A stretch of 64,000 bases of DNA from Dysgonomonas sp. Marseille-P4677 (GCF_016652235.1 NZ_JAEPKU010000006.1:1-64000); one strand, 5' to 3'; counted from the first letter of the stretch, positions 18,543 to 28,660 are shown. Notes: generated by a model from the sequence alone, not told the origin. Numbers and translations are program-made.

Positions 18543-19625
18543 ATGTCAGAAGAAATATTTTTAATGAAAGGTAACGAAGCTATTGCCCACGCTGCTATTA
18601 GATATGGTGCGGACGGCTACTTCGGATATCCTATAACTCCCCAATCGGAAATATTGGAAACTTTAATGGCTGAAGCGCCATGGCGTACAACCGGAATGGT
18701 TGTTCTTCAAGCCGAAAGCGAAACAGCATCTATCAATATGGTATATGGCGGTGCAGGTTGCGGTAAAGCTGTAATGACATCATCATCAAGTCCGGGTATG
18801 AGTTTGATGCTCGAAGGGGTGTCATATATAGCAGCTGGTGAATTACCATGTTTGCTCGTAAATGTAATGCGTGGAGGTCCCGGGTTAGGGACAATACAGC
18901 CTTCACAGGCCGATTATTTTCAGGCTGTAAAAGGAGGCGGACATGGCGATTATAAATTATTGACTTTAGCTCCTAGTTCGGTACAGGAGATGTCTGATTT
19001 TGTTGTGCTAGGGTTTGAATTGGCATTTAAATATTTAACTCCGGTCATGATTCTGACTGATGGTGTTATTGGACAGATGATGGAAAAAGTTAAGCTTCCT
19101 GCTTATAAACGCAGACGTACTGAAGCCGAAATCAGAGAACAATGTCCTTGGGCTACATTAGGAAGACCGGAAAGCCGCAAGCCTAATATTATAACCACAT
19201 TGGAACTTGATTCTAATAAGATGGAGGTAAATAACCTACGTCTTCAAGCTAAATACAAGAAAATAGAAAAGGAAATATCCATGCATCAGGAAATAAATTG
19301 CGAAGATGCAGATTATATACTTGTTGCTTTCGGGTCGGCTGCCCGTATCTGTCAAAAAGCAATGGATTTGGCTCGTGCTAAAGGTATTAAAGTAGGGCTG
19401 ATACGTCCTATTACTCTTTGGCCGTTTCCATCAAAAGAAATAGATAAATATTCATCTAAGATAAAAGGTATACTTACTGTAGAAATGAATGCCGGCCAGA
19501 TGGTCGAAGACGTAAGACTGGCTGTGAACGGAAAAGTAAAGGTAGAACATTATGGCCGTTTGGGAGGAATAGTACCTACCCCGGGTGAAGTTCTAGATGC
19601 ATTGAGAAACAAGTTTGACTGCTAA
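18543..19625 (+). CDS. 2-oxoacid:ferredoxin oxidoreductase, alpha subunit (VorB/KorA type)
   Basis: Oxidative decarboxylation of a 2-oxoacid to the acyl-CoA with ferredoxin reduction. It has the transketolase pyrimidine-binding fold (residues about 5-235: GNEAIAHAAIRYGADGYFGY, ITPQSEI, GAGCGKAVMTSSSSPGMSL) and a C-terminal domain (VAFGSAARIC, IRPITLWPFP). The 360-residue length fits VorB/KorA. Sequence alone does not tell branched-chain oxoacid from 2-oxoglutarate as substrate. Beta and gamma genes follow. Confidence 0.93.
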   Translation: MSEEIFLMKGNEAIAHAAIRYGADGYFGYPITPQSEILETLMAEAPWRTTGMVVLQAESETASINMVYGGAGCGKAVMTSSSSPGMSLMLEGVSYIAAGELPCLLVNVMRGGPGLGTIQPSQADYFQAVKGGGHGDYKLLTLAPSSVQEMSDFVVLGFELAFKYLTPVMILTDGVIGQMMEKVKLPAYKRRRTEAEIREQCPWATLGRPESRKPNIITTLELDSNKMEVNNLRLQAKYKKIEKEISMHQEINCEDADYILVAFGSAARICQKAMDLARAKGIKVGLIRPITLWPFPSKEIDKYSSKIKGILTVEMNAGQMVEDVRLAVNGKVKVEHYGRLGGIVPTPGEVLDALRNKFDC

Positions 19626-19664
19626 AACAGTAGTCGGTTATGTGAAATTCAAAGTTTTAAAATT

Positions 19665-20423
19665 ATGAGTACAAATATTATAGATCCCGCAAATCTGGTA
19701 TATGCAAAGCCTGTATTGATGAATGATACAGATATGCATTACTGTCCGGGTTGCTCGCATGGAGTTGTACATAAGATCATTGCCGAGATTATCGATGAAA
19801 TGGGAATTACCGAAAAAACAATAGCTATCGCACCGGTTGGTTGTGCTGTATTTGCATACAATTACTTGGACGTGGATTGGCAGGAGGCTGCGCACGGACG
19901 CGCCCCGGCTGTAGCTACTGCCGTTAAGAGGCTCAATCCCGATAAAATGGTATTTACTTATCAGGGAGATGGAGACTTGGCTGCCATCGGTACTGCCGAG
20001 ACAATACATGCTGCTAACAGAGGTGAAAATATAGCTATTATTTTTATTAATAATGGTATATATGGTATGACCGGAGGACAAATGGCTCCGACAACCCTTC
20101 TTGAAATGAAGACTTCTACCACACCTAATGGACGCGATGTTTATGAAAATGGTTATCCTCTCAAAATAACGGATTTATTAGCTCAATTGCCCGGAGTTTG
20201 CTTAGCCACTCGTCAGAGTGTTCATACAGCAGCGTCGGTAAAGAAGGCTAAGCGGATGATTAGAAAAGCATTTGAAAATTCGATGGAGGACAAGGGTACA
20301 TCTATTGTTGAGATCGTATCAACTTGTAATGCCGGTTGGAAGATGACACCTGCCGGAGCAAATGACTGGATGGTAGAACATATGTTCCCTGTATATCCTA
20401 TGGGTGATCTGAAAAATATCTAA
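19665..20423 (+). CDS. 2-oxoacid:ferredoxin oxidoreductase, beta (TPP) subunit
   Basis: Thiamine-diphosphate subunit of the complex. Visible are YCPGCSHGVVHKI (cluster and TPP region), APVGCAVF and the TPP motif GDGDLAAIGTAETIHAANRG running to FINNGIYGMTGGQ. The length of 252 residues is usual. The spacing of 39 bases after alpha and 11 before gamma indicates one transcript. Confidence 0.94.
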   Translation: MSTNIIDPANLVYAKPVLMNDTDMHYCPGCSHGVVHKIIAEIIDEMGITEKTIAIAPVGCAVFAYNYLDVDWQEAAHGRAPAVATAVKRLNPDKMVFTYQGDGDLAAIGTAETIHAANRGENIAIIFINNGIYGMTGGQMAPTTLLEMKTSTTPNGRDVYENGYPLKITDLLAQLPGVCLATRQSVHTAASVKKAKRMIRKAFENSMEDKGTSIVEIVSTCNAGWKMTPAGANDWMVEHMFPVYPMGDLKNI

Positions 20424-20434
20424 AAGAGAGAAGC

Positions 20435-20989
20435 ATGACACAAGAAATAGTAATAGCTGGTTTTGGAGGACAAGGTGTTTTGTCGATGGGTAAAATATTA
20501 GCTTATTCGGGATTGATGGAAAATAAAGAAGTATCTTGGTTTCCGTCTTATGGGCCTGAACAGCGTGGAGGAACAGCTAATGTAACTGTTATATTGAGCG
20601 ATGACCCCATCAGTTCACCTATAGTGAATGAATATGATATTGCCATAATACTTAATCAGCCTTCCTTAGAGAAATTCGAGCCACATGTAAAACCCGGAGG
20701 AATATTGATATATGATCCGAATGGATTTCAGCATCCGCCTACAAGAAAAGATATACATATCTATAAAATAGAAGCTATAGATACTGCTACAATGATGCAA
20801 AATAATAAAGCTGTCAATATGATAGTGTTAGGCGGATTGTTGCAGGTGTCACCAATGGTAAAGTTGGATAATGTAATGCTTGGATTGAAAAAATCTTTAC
20901 CGGAACGTCATCATAAGTTATTACCGATGAATGAGCAGGCTATTATGAAAGGAATGGAAATAATAGAGGAAGTACAAAAGCCAAGTTGA
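20435..20989 (+). CDS. 2-oxoacid:ferredoxin oxidoreductase, gamma subunit
   Basis: Small subunit of the complex. It begins TQEIVIAGFGGQGVLSMGKI, the gamma-domain signature, and has SYGPEQRGGTANVTVILSD and NMIVLGGLL. The length of 184 residues is standard. It is the last gene of the operon and a strong terminator follows 21 bases later. Confidence 0.94.
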   Translation: MTQEIVIAGFGGQGVLSMGKILAYSGLMENKEVSWFPSYGPEQRGGTANVTVILSDDPISSPIVNEYDIAIILNQPSLEKFEPHVKPGGILIYDPNGFQHPPTRKDIHIYKIEAIDTATMMQNNKAVNMIVLGGLLQVSPMVKLDNVMLGLKKSLPERHHKLLPMNEQAIMKGMEIIEEVQKPS

Positions 20990-21010
20990 TATAACTTTTT
21001 ATATATAGGA

Positions 21011-21050
21011 AATAGCTCCAATCTCTTACAGATTGGAGCTATTTTATTTG
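21011..21050 (+). terminator. Terminator of the 2-oxoacid oxidoreductase operon
   Basis: AATAGCTCCAATCT (21011-21024) pairs perfectly with AGATTGGAGCTATT (21030-21043), followed by a T-rich stretch. The remainder of 20990-21300 holds only the gltB promoter. Confidence 0.88.
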
Positions 21051-21232
21051 GTTAGATATAGACATTTTTTATAGGTTATTATTTCCTTTAGTATATAACT
21101 GTTTCTTATGTTTTAATCCTGTAGTAGTATTAGTTATCCTTCTTTTTGTTAAATAAAATGATGTAAATCTATTTTATTTACTTAAAAAGTTATTTTTATA
21201 ATCAAAAAGAGATTTTATTCGCTAAAAATATG

Positions 21233-21240
21233 TACTTTTG
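21233..21240 (+). promoter_or_regulatory. Putative -7 box of gltBD
   Basis: TACTTTTG (TAnnTTTG) lies 60 bases upstream of the gltB ATG, leaving a leader of about 55 bases. Confidence 0.5.
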
Positions 21241-21300
21241 ACAGTTGGGTTTTTTTAATGAGGCCCCGGTTATCATTCAATTTTATATCAACTAATAACT

Positions 21301-24300
21301 ATGCAGGATTTAAAATCAGCAATACAGCACGGATTATATGATCCGGCTTATGAGCACGACGCATGTGGAGTGGGAATGGTTCTTCATCTGAAAGGAACAA
21401 AATCTCACTCTATAGTAGAGAATGGACTTCGTGTGTTGGAGAACATGACTCATCGTGGAGCGGAAAATGCAGACAATAAAACTGGAGATGGTGCTGGTAT
21501 TATGTTACAGGTACCACACGAGTTTATATTACTTCAAGGAATTCCTGTCCCTGAAAAAGGTCATTACGGAACTGGATTGGTCTTTTTGCCAAAAGGTGAA
21601 TCAGAGGCAGAGTCTTGTATGATTACACTCACTCAATATATCGATAAGGAAGGATTGAAGCTTTTGGCAGTGCGCGAAGTACCTGTTAATAGTGATATAC
21701 TTGGCGAAATGGCTCTTTCTAATGAACCATCCGTTAAGCAGATTTTTGTAGTAGGAGAAGAAGGTATGTCGCAAGATGAGTTGGAACATAGGCTCTATTT
21801 ACTTCGTAAGAAGATAGAAAGAGAAATATTCAACTCTAAAGTTTTCTCAATAGAGACCAAAAGAGCTTTTTATATCGTGAGCTTATCTACAAAGCGTATC
21901 ATATATAAAGGAATGTTATCTTCTGAACAACTACGGCATTATTATCCGGACTTATTGAATCCGCATCTTACAAGTGCAATCGCTCTTGTACACTCACGTT
22001 TCAGCACCAATACATTCCCTACGTGGGATTTGGCTCATCCTTTCCGTATGGTGGCTCATAATGGTGAGATCAATACGATTAAGGGAAACCGTTTGTGGAT
22101 GGAAGCACGCGAAAGTGTTTTGAAATCAGATCTGTTAGGAAATATAAATGATCTGTGGCCAATAGTTCAGCCACATATGAGCGATAGCGCTTCGTTCGAT
22201 AATGTATTGGAATTTCTTGTTATGTCAGGTAAATCGCTACCACACGCTATGGCAATGATGGTTCCCGAGTCATGGAATGACAAAAATCCGATATCGAACG
22301 ATCTGAAAGCATTTTATGAGTATCATAGCTTATTTATGGAACCATGGGATGGTCCGGCAACTTTATTATGCTCTGATGGGCGTTATGCAGGAGGATTACT
22401 CGATCGTAATGGTTTGCGTCCAGCTCGTTATTTGATGACGCATAACGATATTATGGTTGTTGCATCCGAAATGGGAGTATTACCGTTCGAGCCATCCGAG
22501 ATAAAAGAGAAAGGTCGTCTTCGTCCGGGAAAAATGTTAATGGTAGATACCGAAGCAGGTACTATACAGTATGATGCGGAGTTGAAAGAAAATTTGGCAA
22601 AAGCATACCCATATCGTGAATGGTTATCTAAAAACCGTATTTCGCTAGATGATATATCTTCAGGTAGGACGCCGAAGTATAATGTGGATAACTATGCCAA
22701 AATGCTAAAAGTATTTGGCTACTATAAAGAAGATATAGAAAAAATCCTTACTCCAATGGCAGCTGAAGGTAAAGAGCCTACTGCGTCGATGGGTAATGAT
22801 ACACCTGTTGCCGTTTTGTCTAACAAACCGCAACGTTTGTTTACTTATTTTCGACAATTGTTTGCTCAAGTAACCAATCCCCCTATCGACCCAATCCGTG
22901 AAGAATTGGTAATGTCGTTGGCAGGATATATAGGTTCGCTGCATAAGAATATATTAGAACCAATGCCGGAGCATACAAAAATGGTAGGATTGTCTAATCC
23001 GTTTTTGTCGAACAGAGAGTTAGATTTACTCATACACCTGCAATACAAAGGATTCAAGTGTGAGGTATTACCGATGCTTTTCGATCCTAAAAAAGGAGGG
23101 GCAGGGTTGGAAAAAGCTATAGATGAATTATGTAAGAACGCAGAAAAAGCGGTAGATAACGGTAATAACTATATAATACTGAGTGATAGAGGCGTGGATG
23201 CTGATAATGCGGCAATACCATGTTTGCTTGCCGTCTCGGCAGTCCATCATTATCTGATAGAACGTCGTAAACGTATGCAGATAGATATAGTTGTAGAGTC
23301 GGCCGAGCCGCGTGAAGTAATGCACTTTGCATTATTGTTTGGCTATGGAGCAAACGCAGTGAACCCTTATTTGGCTTTGGCGGTTATTGAAGAGTTGGTT
23401 AAGAAAGGAGATATACATCTCGATTTTCATACCGCTATGAAAAACTATGTGAAGGCCATTAATAAAGGTTTATTAAAAACCATGTCAAAAATGGGTATCT
23501 CTACGCTCAAGAGTTATATAGGTGCTCAGATATTCGAAGCTGTGGGTATTGGTTCCGGTGTAATAAATAAATACTTTAAAGGAACCACATCTAAGATAGA
23601 AGGTGTAGACCTGAACGATATTGCCAGTGATACTATCGAGGCATATTATGAAGCCTTTGAGGATGATTTTGTTGATCCTTCACTTATAAGTCAGGGAATT
23701 TATGCGTGGAGACGAAATGGTGAGTATCATGCATGGAATCCCGAAACAATAATGAACCTTCAAATGGCTACACGTTTAGGTAGTTATAAGAAGTTTAGAG
23801 AGTATACCGAATCGATAGACAAGAAACCTGAAAAAATATTCTTACGGGATTTTCTGGATTTTGATCAGGCAAAGAAACCGATCGATATTTCAGAAGTAGA
23901 ACCTGTATCTGCCATCACAAAACGTTTTGTTACGGGTGCGATGTCATTTGGATCTATCAGCCGTGAAGCCCATGAAGCTATGGCTGTAGCTATGAATGCT
24001 ATCGGAGGCAAGAGTAATACAGGCGAAGGTGGCGAATTGCCTGAGCGTTTTGCTACAAATGCACGTTCAGCGATCAAACAGGTTGCTTCCGGCCGTTTCG
24101 GGGTAACTACCGAGTATTTAGTAAATGCAGATGAACTTCAAATTAAAATAGCTCAAGGTGCAAAACCAGGAGAAGGAGGACAGTTACCGGGCTTTAAGGT
24201 TGATAATATAATCGCAAAAACTCGTCATTCTATACCTGGTATATCGTTGATATCCCCACCTCCACATCACGATATTTATTCTATCGAAGATTTAGCACAG

Positions 24301-25818
24301 TTGATCTTTGATCTGAGAAATGTGAATCCAAAGGCTCAGATAAGTGTAAAACTTGTCTCCGAGAGTGGAGTAGGTACAGTTGCAGCCGGAGTGGCTAAAG
24401 CTAAAGCGGATCGCATTGTTATCAGCGGATGCGAAGGAGGTACAGGAGCAAGCCCGGCTAGCTCAATAAAGCATGCCGGATTACCGTTGGAGATTGGTTT
24501 GGCCGAAGTTCAACAAACATTGGTGCTGAATAATTTGCGTGGTCAGGTATATCTTCAGACTGATGGTCAGTTAAAAACCGGACATGATATTATTGTGGCT
24601 GCTATGCTTGGTGCTGAAGAATTCGGATTTGCGACAAGTGCCCTGATTGTATTGGGCTGTATAATGATGCGTAAGTGTCACCTTAATACCTGTCCGGTAG
24701 GAGTTGCTACTCAGAATGAAGAACTGAGAAAGAAATTTATCGGCCGCAGCGAATATTTGATCAATTATTTTAATTTCTTGGCCGAAGAGGTACGTGAGCA
24801 TTTGGCAGCTTTAGGTTTCAAGTCACTGGATGAGATTGTTGGTCGTGCCGATCTTTTGAAATATGTGAAGAGCGATGTGAATAAGAAAATCAATAAGATC
24901 GATTTATCTCGTCTGATATATTTCCCTACAGAAGCCAAGGAGAATGCCATTCACCATATCAAAAATCAAGAACATAAGTTGGACGATACCTTGGATTCAA
25001 AGCTGATAACAACATCGCGTCTGGCTATCGATAAAGCTATGCCTGTCGAAATATCCCGTACAATCAAAAATACTGATCGTACAGTAGGAGCGATGCTCTC
25101 AGGTGAGATCGCTAAAAAATATGGTAATGCAGGACTTCCGGCAGATACTATTCAATGTACATTCCAAGGTTCTGCCGGACAGAGTTTCGGAGCTTTCCTT
25201 GCACATGGTGTAACATTCAGGCTTGAAGGTGATGCTAACGATTATGTAGGTAAAGGCTTGTCGGGAGGTAAGATAATTATTGTTCCGCCGGCTGTTTCGG
25301 TATTCAAGCCTCACGATAATATTATTGCAGGTAATACCTTACTTTACGGTGCTACATCTGGTGAGATTTATATTAATGGACGGGTTGGCGAACGTTTCTG
25401 TGTGCGTAACAGTGGAGCTATTGCTGTTGTAGAAGGAGCAGGCGACCACTGCTGTGAATATATGACAGGGGGGCGTACTGTGGTTCTGGGAAAAACGGGA
25501 CGTAACTTTGCTGCCGGTATGAGCGGAGGGGTTGCTTACGTGTACAATGTAGACGGTGACTTCGATTATTTTTGCAATATGCAGATGGTTGAACTATCAT
25601 TGATTGAAGATACTTACGATAGTAAAGAGCTTCGTCGCTTGATAACAAACCATTATAATTATACAAACAGTCCTCTGGCTAAATATATTCTCGATAATTG
25701 GCATACCGAAGTCGAAAGATTTATGAAAGTAACACCTATCGAGTATAAGAAAGTATTGCAGGATGAAAAATTAGAAGCTATAAAACAAAAAATAGCACAA
25801 GTAGAATTTGATTATTAA
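21301..25818 (+). CDS. gltB: Glutamate synthase, large subunit
   Basis: Transfers the glutamine amide to 2-oxoglutarate, giving two glutamates. A short propeptide precedes Cys22 in HDACGVGMV, the glutaminase nucleophile. The domains run in family order: class II amidotransferase (about 22-420, with HSRFSTNTFPTWDLAHPFR), central domain, FMN-binding domain (about 850-1230, with SGCEGGTGASP and a CHLNTCPVGVATQ iron-sulfur cysteine loop) and C-terminal beta-helix (about 1280-1500). The 1505-residue length is normal. gltD follows by 13 bases. With glnN it forms the GS-GOGAT ammonia route. Confidence 0.98.
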   Translation: MQDLKSAIQHGLYDPAYEHDACGVGMVLHLKGTKSHSIVENGLRVLENMTHRGAENADNKTGDGAGIMLQVPHEFILLQGIPVPEKGHYGTGLVFLPKGESEAESCMITLTQYIDKEGLKLLAVREVPVNSDILGEMALSNEPSVKQIFVVGEEGMSQDELEHRLYLLRKKIEREIFNSKVFSIETKRAFYIVSLSTKRIIYKGMLSSEQLRHYYPDLLNPHLTSAIALVHSRFSTNTFPTWDLAHPFRMVAHNGEINTIKGNRLWMEARESVLKSDLLGNINDLWPIVQPHMSDSASFDNVLEFLVMSGKSLPHAMAMMVPESWNDKNPISNDLKAFYEYHSLFMEPWDGPATLLCSDGRYAGGLLDRNGLRPARYLMTHNDIMVVASEMGVLPFEPSEIKEKGRLRPGKMLMVDTEAGTIQYDAELKENLAKAYPYREWLSKNRISLDDISSGRTPKYNVDNYAKMLKVFGYYKEDIEKILTPMAAEGKEPTASMGNDTPVAVLSNKPQRLFTYFRQLFAQVTNPPIDPIREELVMSLAGYIGSLHKNILEPMPEHTKMVGLSNPFLSNRELDLLIHLQYKGFKCEVLPMLFDPKKGGAGLEKAIDELCKNAEKAVDNGNNYIILSDRGVDADNAAIPCLLAVSAVHHYLIERRKRMQIDIVVESAEPREVMHFALLFGYGANAVNPYLALAVIEELVKKGDIHLDFHTAMKNYVKAINKGLLKTMSKMGISTLKSYIGAQIFEAVGIGSGVINKYFKGTTSKIEGVDLNDIASDTIEAYYEAFEDDFVDPSLISQGIYAWRRNGEYHAWNPETIMNLQMATRLGSYKKFREYTESIDKKPEKIFLRDFLDFDQAKKPIDISEVEPVSAITKRFVTGAMSFGSISREAHEAMAVAMNAIGGKSNTGEGGELPERFATNARSAIKQVASGRFGVTTEYLVNADELQIKIAQGAKPGEGGQLPGFKVDNIIAKTRHSIPGISLISPPPHHDIYSIEDLAQLIFDLRNVNPKAQISVKLVSESGVGTVAAGVAKAKADRIVISGCEGGTGASPASSIKHAGLPLEIGLAEVQQTLVLNNLRGQVYLQTDGQLKTGHDIIVAAMLGAEEFGFATSALIVLGCIMMRKCHLNTCPVGVATQNEELRKKFIGRSEYLINYFNFLAEEVREHLAALGFKSLDEIVGRADLLKYVKSDVNKKINKIDLSRLIYFPTEAKENAIHHIKNQEHKLDDTLDSKLITTSRLAIDKAMPVEISRTIKNTDRTVGAMLSGEIAKKYGNAGLPADTIQCTFQGSAGQSFGAFLAHGVTFRLEGDANDYVGKGLSGGKIIIVPPAVSVFKPHDNIIAGNTLLYGATSGEIYINGRVGERFCVRNSGAIAVVEGAGDHCCEYMTGGRTVVLGKTGRNFAAGMSGGVAYVYNVDGDFDYFCNMQMVELSLIEDTYDSKELRRLITNHYNYTNSPLAKYILDNWHTEVERFMKVTPIEYKKVLQDEKLEAIKQKIAQVEFDY

Positions 25819-25831
25819 GGAGGAATGAATC

Positions 25832-27256
25832 ATGGGAAATCCAAAAGCATTTTTAACAGTCAAGAGAAAAGACGCAGGATACCGTCCGATTCAGGAACGC
25901 ATCCTAGATTTTGGTGAAGTAGAGCAAACTCTAAATACAGAAGACAGACGTGAACAGGCATCACGTTGTATGGATTGTGGTATTCCTTTTTGTCATTGGG
26001 GGTGTCCGCTTGGAAATAAGATGCCCGAATTTCAGGAATATATTTACAAAGGAAACTGGAAGTTGGCTGCAGAGGTTTTGATGCAGACGAACGACTTTCC
26101 TGAATTTACAGGGCGGATATGTCCTGCTCCATGCGAAAAGTCATGTGTATTATCGATACATCGAGCACCTGTAACAATTCGTGAAAATGAGGCTTCTGCA
26201 TTGGAGCATGCTTTTAACGAAGGTTTTATTCAGCCTAAAGTACCGGTCTATCGTACAGGTAAGAAGGTGGCTGTTATTGGTTCAGGCCCTTCTGGTCTTG
26301 CAGTAGCAAATCAACTGAATCAGAAAGGACATGATGTAACAGTATATGAAAAGAATTCTCATATTGGAGGTTTATTACGATTTGGTATCCCCGATTTTAA
26401 ACTGAATAAGAATATTATAGATCGCCGTCTGAAACTGATGGAGGCAGAGGGAGTTAAATTTATAGTGAACGCTGAAATAGGGAAAGATATAAAAGGGAAA
26501 GATATACTTAAAGAATATGATGCAGTATGTGTTGCCATTGGTTCACAAGTTCCACGTAATCTACCGGTTGAAGGGCGAGAACTTAAAGGTGTTTATTATG
26601 CGATGGAATATCTAACAGCACAAAATAAGATGATCGCTAAGGAAGAAGTGCCCACCGATCAGTTTATCGATGCAAAAGGAAAGCATGTCCTTGTAATTGG
26701 GGGAGGTGATACGGGTTCCGATTGTATCGGAACAGCAAACCGTCAGGGGGCAGCAAGTGTGATGCAAATTGAGATATTGCCAAGGCCTGCAAAGCTTGAA
26801 GATATAGAAAATCCTTGGCCTAATCCGTTTCCTGTAGTTCTGAAAACATCTTCATCCCATTTGGAAGGTTGTGAACGACGCTGGTCATTAAATACTAAGC
26901 GGTTTATTGGTGAAAATGGCAAGTTGACAGCCGTTGAGCTCGTTGAGGTTGCATGGGAGCAAGACGAGAGTGGTAAGCATATTATGAAGGAAGTAGGCAA
27001 GCCTGAGATACATAAAGTAGATCTAGTCTTCTTGGCTCTTGGTTTTGTTCATCCTATACAGGAAGGTTTACTAAAAGAACTGGCTATAAAGACTGACGAG
27101 ATACGTCATAATGTGCTTACGGATATAAACCGTGCGACGAATGTAGCTAAAGTATTTGGAGCAGGAGATTGTGTGAGTGGGCAGTCTTTAGTGGTGACCA
27201 GTATTGCTTCCGGGCGGAAGACTGCACAACATATAGATAAGTATTTAATGGATTAA
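25832..27256 (+). CDS. gltD: Glutamate synthase, small (NADPH) subunit
   Basis: Feeds NADPH electrons to GltB. The N-terminal iron-sulfur domain has CMDCGIPFCHWGCPLGN and CPAPCEKSCVL. It is followed by the FAD dinucleotide fold AVIGSGPSGLAVANQL and the NADPH fold VLVIGGGDTGSDC. The C-terminal VFGAGDCVSGQSLVVTSIAS closes the FAD site. The length of 474 residues is usual. It is translated 13 bases after gltB. Confidence 0.97.
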   Translation: MGNPKAFLTVKRKDAGYRPIQERILDFGEVEQTLNTEDRREQASRCMDCGIPFCHWGCPLGNKMPEFQEYIYKGNWKLAAEVLMQTNDFPEFTGRICPAPCEKSCVLSIHRAPVTIRENEASALEHAFNEGFIQPKVPVYRTGKKVAVIGSGPSGLAVANQLNQKGHDVTVYEKNSHIGGLLRFGIPDFKLNKNIIDRRLKLMEAEGVKFIVNAEIGKDIKGKDILKEYDAVCVAIGSQVPRNLPVEGRELKGVYYAMEYLTAQNKMIAKEEVPTDQFIDAKGKHVLVIGGGDTGSDCIGTANRQGAASVMQIEILPRPAKLEDIENPWPNPFPVVLKTSSSHLEGCERRWSLNTKRFIGENGKLTAVELVEVAWEQDESGKHIMKEVGKPEIHKVDLVFLALGFVHPIQEGLLKELAIKTDEIRHNVLTDINRATNVAKVFGAGDCVSGQSLVVTSIASGRKTAQHIDKYLMD

Positions 27257-27411
27257 TTTTTGTTAATATTTTGTTAGACGTAGATAAATTAAAGCGAAAA
27301 AGAAGCGTGAAATATCAGAAGAAATGTATCTTTAACAATTAGACGAATCTAAAATTACATTTTGAATATCTAAGAAAGGTAAAATATTTATTAACCTCAA
27401 AAACATTTCTT

Positions 27412-27903
27412 ATGAGTAAAAGAATTATTTATTTTTTGACAATGGTTTTTTCATTGAGCATGCTAACCTTTACAGCTTGTGGTGATGATGACGATGATGC
27501 GGTCGCAGATGACTATGTATCTCAGATATCAGGAACATATAATGGTGATTTAATTATTCCGGATATGATATCTGGCAAGCAAGATATTTCGATAGCTAGT
27601 TCTGGAACTACAAATCGTGCAAAAATATCTTTATCCTCATTGACTATTCCGACAAGTGAGACAACGTCATTAGTTGTAACAGGAATTGAGATTAAAAGTG
27701 TTCCTGTTTCTAAAACGGGGGATACTTATAAAATAGAAAAATCGACGGAAAAGATTACAATAAAAATCAATAATTTATTAGAAATGGAAGCTAATGTTAC
27801 AGTAGAAGGTTCTGTGAATAACAATAAGCTTGATCTTAAAATAGATGTAAAAGATATCGATATTCCTGATCTCGCAATAACATTTTCCGGCACGAAGAAA
27901 TAA
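27412..27903 (+). CDS. Calycin-like lipoprotein, unknown function
   Basis: A 163-residue surface-lipoprotein candidate. The signal peptide (FLTMVFSLSMLTFTAC) ends at lipobox Cys22. It is followed by GDDDDDAV, the acidic export signal common for surface lipoproteins in Bacteroidetes. The rest is beta-strand rich (ISGTYNGDLII, LDLKIDVKDI), resembling small calycin-like or lipocalin-like lipoproteins of this phylum. It has its own terminator. Confidence 0.7.
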   Translation: MSKRIIYFLTMVFSLSMLTFTACGDDDDDAVADDYVSQISGTYNGDLIIPDMISGKQDISIASSGTTNRAKISLSSLTIPTSETTSLVVTGIEIKSVPVSKTGDTYKIEKSTEKITIKINNLLEMEANVTVEGSVNNNKLDLKIDVKDIDIPDLAITFSGTKK

Positions 27904-27930
27904 TTAATCTATCTCTTTATTTATATATTG

Positions 27931-27970
27931 AAAAGCGGTTTTTGGAAACAAGAATCGCTTTTCTTTTTCT
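27931..27970 (+). terminator. Terminator after the calycin-like lipoprotein
   Basis: AAAAGCGGTT pairs (one mismatch) with AATCGCTTTT across a 12-base loop, followed by a T-rich tract. Confidence 0.75.
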
Positions 27971-28006
27971 TATTGATTATCTTTATGCGAGATAATCCAA
28001 TTGTTT

Positions 28007-28549
28007 ATGCTTAGACTTATAATCAGAATCTTTATCTTATCACTATCTGTGATTTTCTTAACAACTTCTTGTGGAAGTAAGAAGTTGCAAAGTGGTCTGT
28101 TGTATGACCCCAAAGAGGTTGCTGAATTGTCAGAAAAATTAGGAATCGAACTAAGTAATCTTAATAAAGGGGACGATTATAATATGCCTCTTTATGCCGA
28201 GGTTTCACAATGGTTAGGTGTTCCTTATCGCCATGCGGGTTTATCACGCAAAGGGCTTGATTGTTCAGGATTTGCTTATTTGATGTATCAAAAAGTATAT
28301 AACAAAAAAATACCAAGGTCGACTTCTGATTTGGCTAGAATGAAGATGAAACATGTCTCAAAAAAGCAATTGCAGACAGGAGATCTCGTGTTTTTTGCTA
28401 CGTCAAAGAATAGAGGAAAAATAAGTCATGTAGGCATATATCTCAAGGATGGCTTCTTTATTCATGCATCTACCTCTCAGGGTGTTGTAGTAAATCACTT
28501 AGATGAGCCTTACTATAGCAAGTCTTGGAAAAAGGGAGGGCGTATTTGA
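28007..28549 (+). CDS. NlpC/P60 peptidoglycan endopeptidase lipoprotein
   Basis: Predicted cell-wall D,L-endopeptidase. The ATG at 28007 was preferred over an in-frame TTG at 28001. A lipoprotein signal (FILSLSVIFLTTSC) precedes the NlpC/P60 domain at residues about 65-180. The catalytic Cys lies in GLDCSGF, the His in ISHVGIYL, and the polar third residue in FIHAST. The domain ends YSKSWKKGGRI. The prophage follows within about 40 bases. Its nearest relative in the window is the gene at 62557, across the prophage. Confidence 0.9.
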   Translation: MLRLIIRIFILSLSVIFLTTSCGSKKLQSGLLYDPKEVAELSEKLGIELSNLNKGDDYNMPLYAEVSQWLGVPYRHAGLSRKGLDCSGFAYLMYQKVYNKKIPRSTSDLARMKMKHVSKKQLQTGDLVFFATSKNRGKISHVGIYLKDGFFIHASTSQGVVVNHLDEPYYSKSWKKGGRI

Positions 28550-28589
28550 TTGATTTAAAATTTTCTGCGGAATTTTGCAGTATAGTTGT

Positions 28590-28660
28590 ACTTATAAGGG
28601 GGTAAAAACAAAAAGTGCAAAAGGCGAATATCATAAAAAGGTGTAAAAATATTATGTATA
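28590..28660. repeat. Left-end candidate transposase-binding sites
   Basis: CAAAAAGTGCA (28609-28619) occurs inverted at the right end as TGCACTTTTTG (62423-62433). A looser copy (AAAAAGGTGTAAAAAT) follows about 25 bases inside. The arrangement resembles the L1/L2 sites of Mu. The exact phage terminus is uncertain. Confidence 0.5.
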
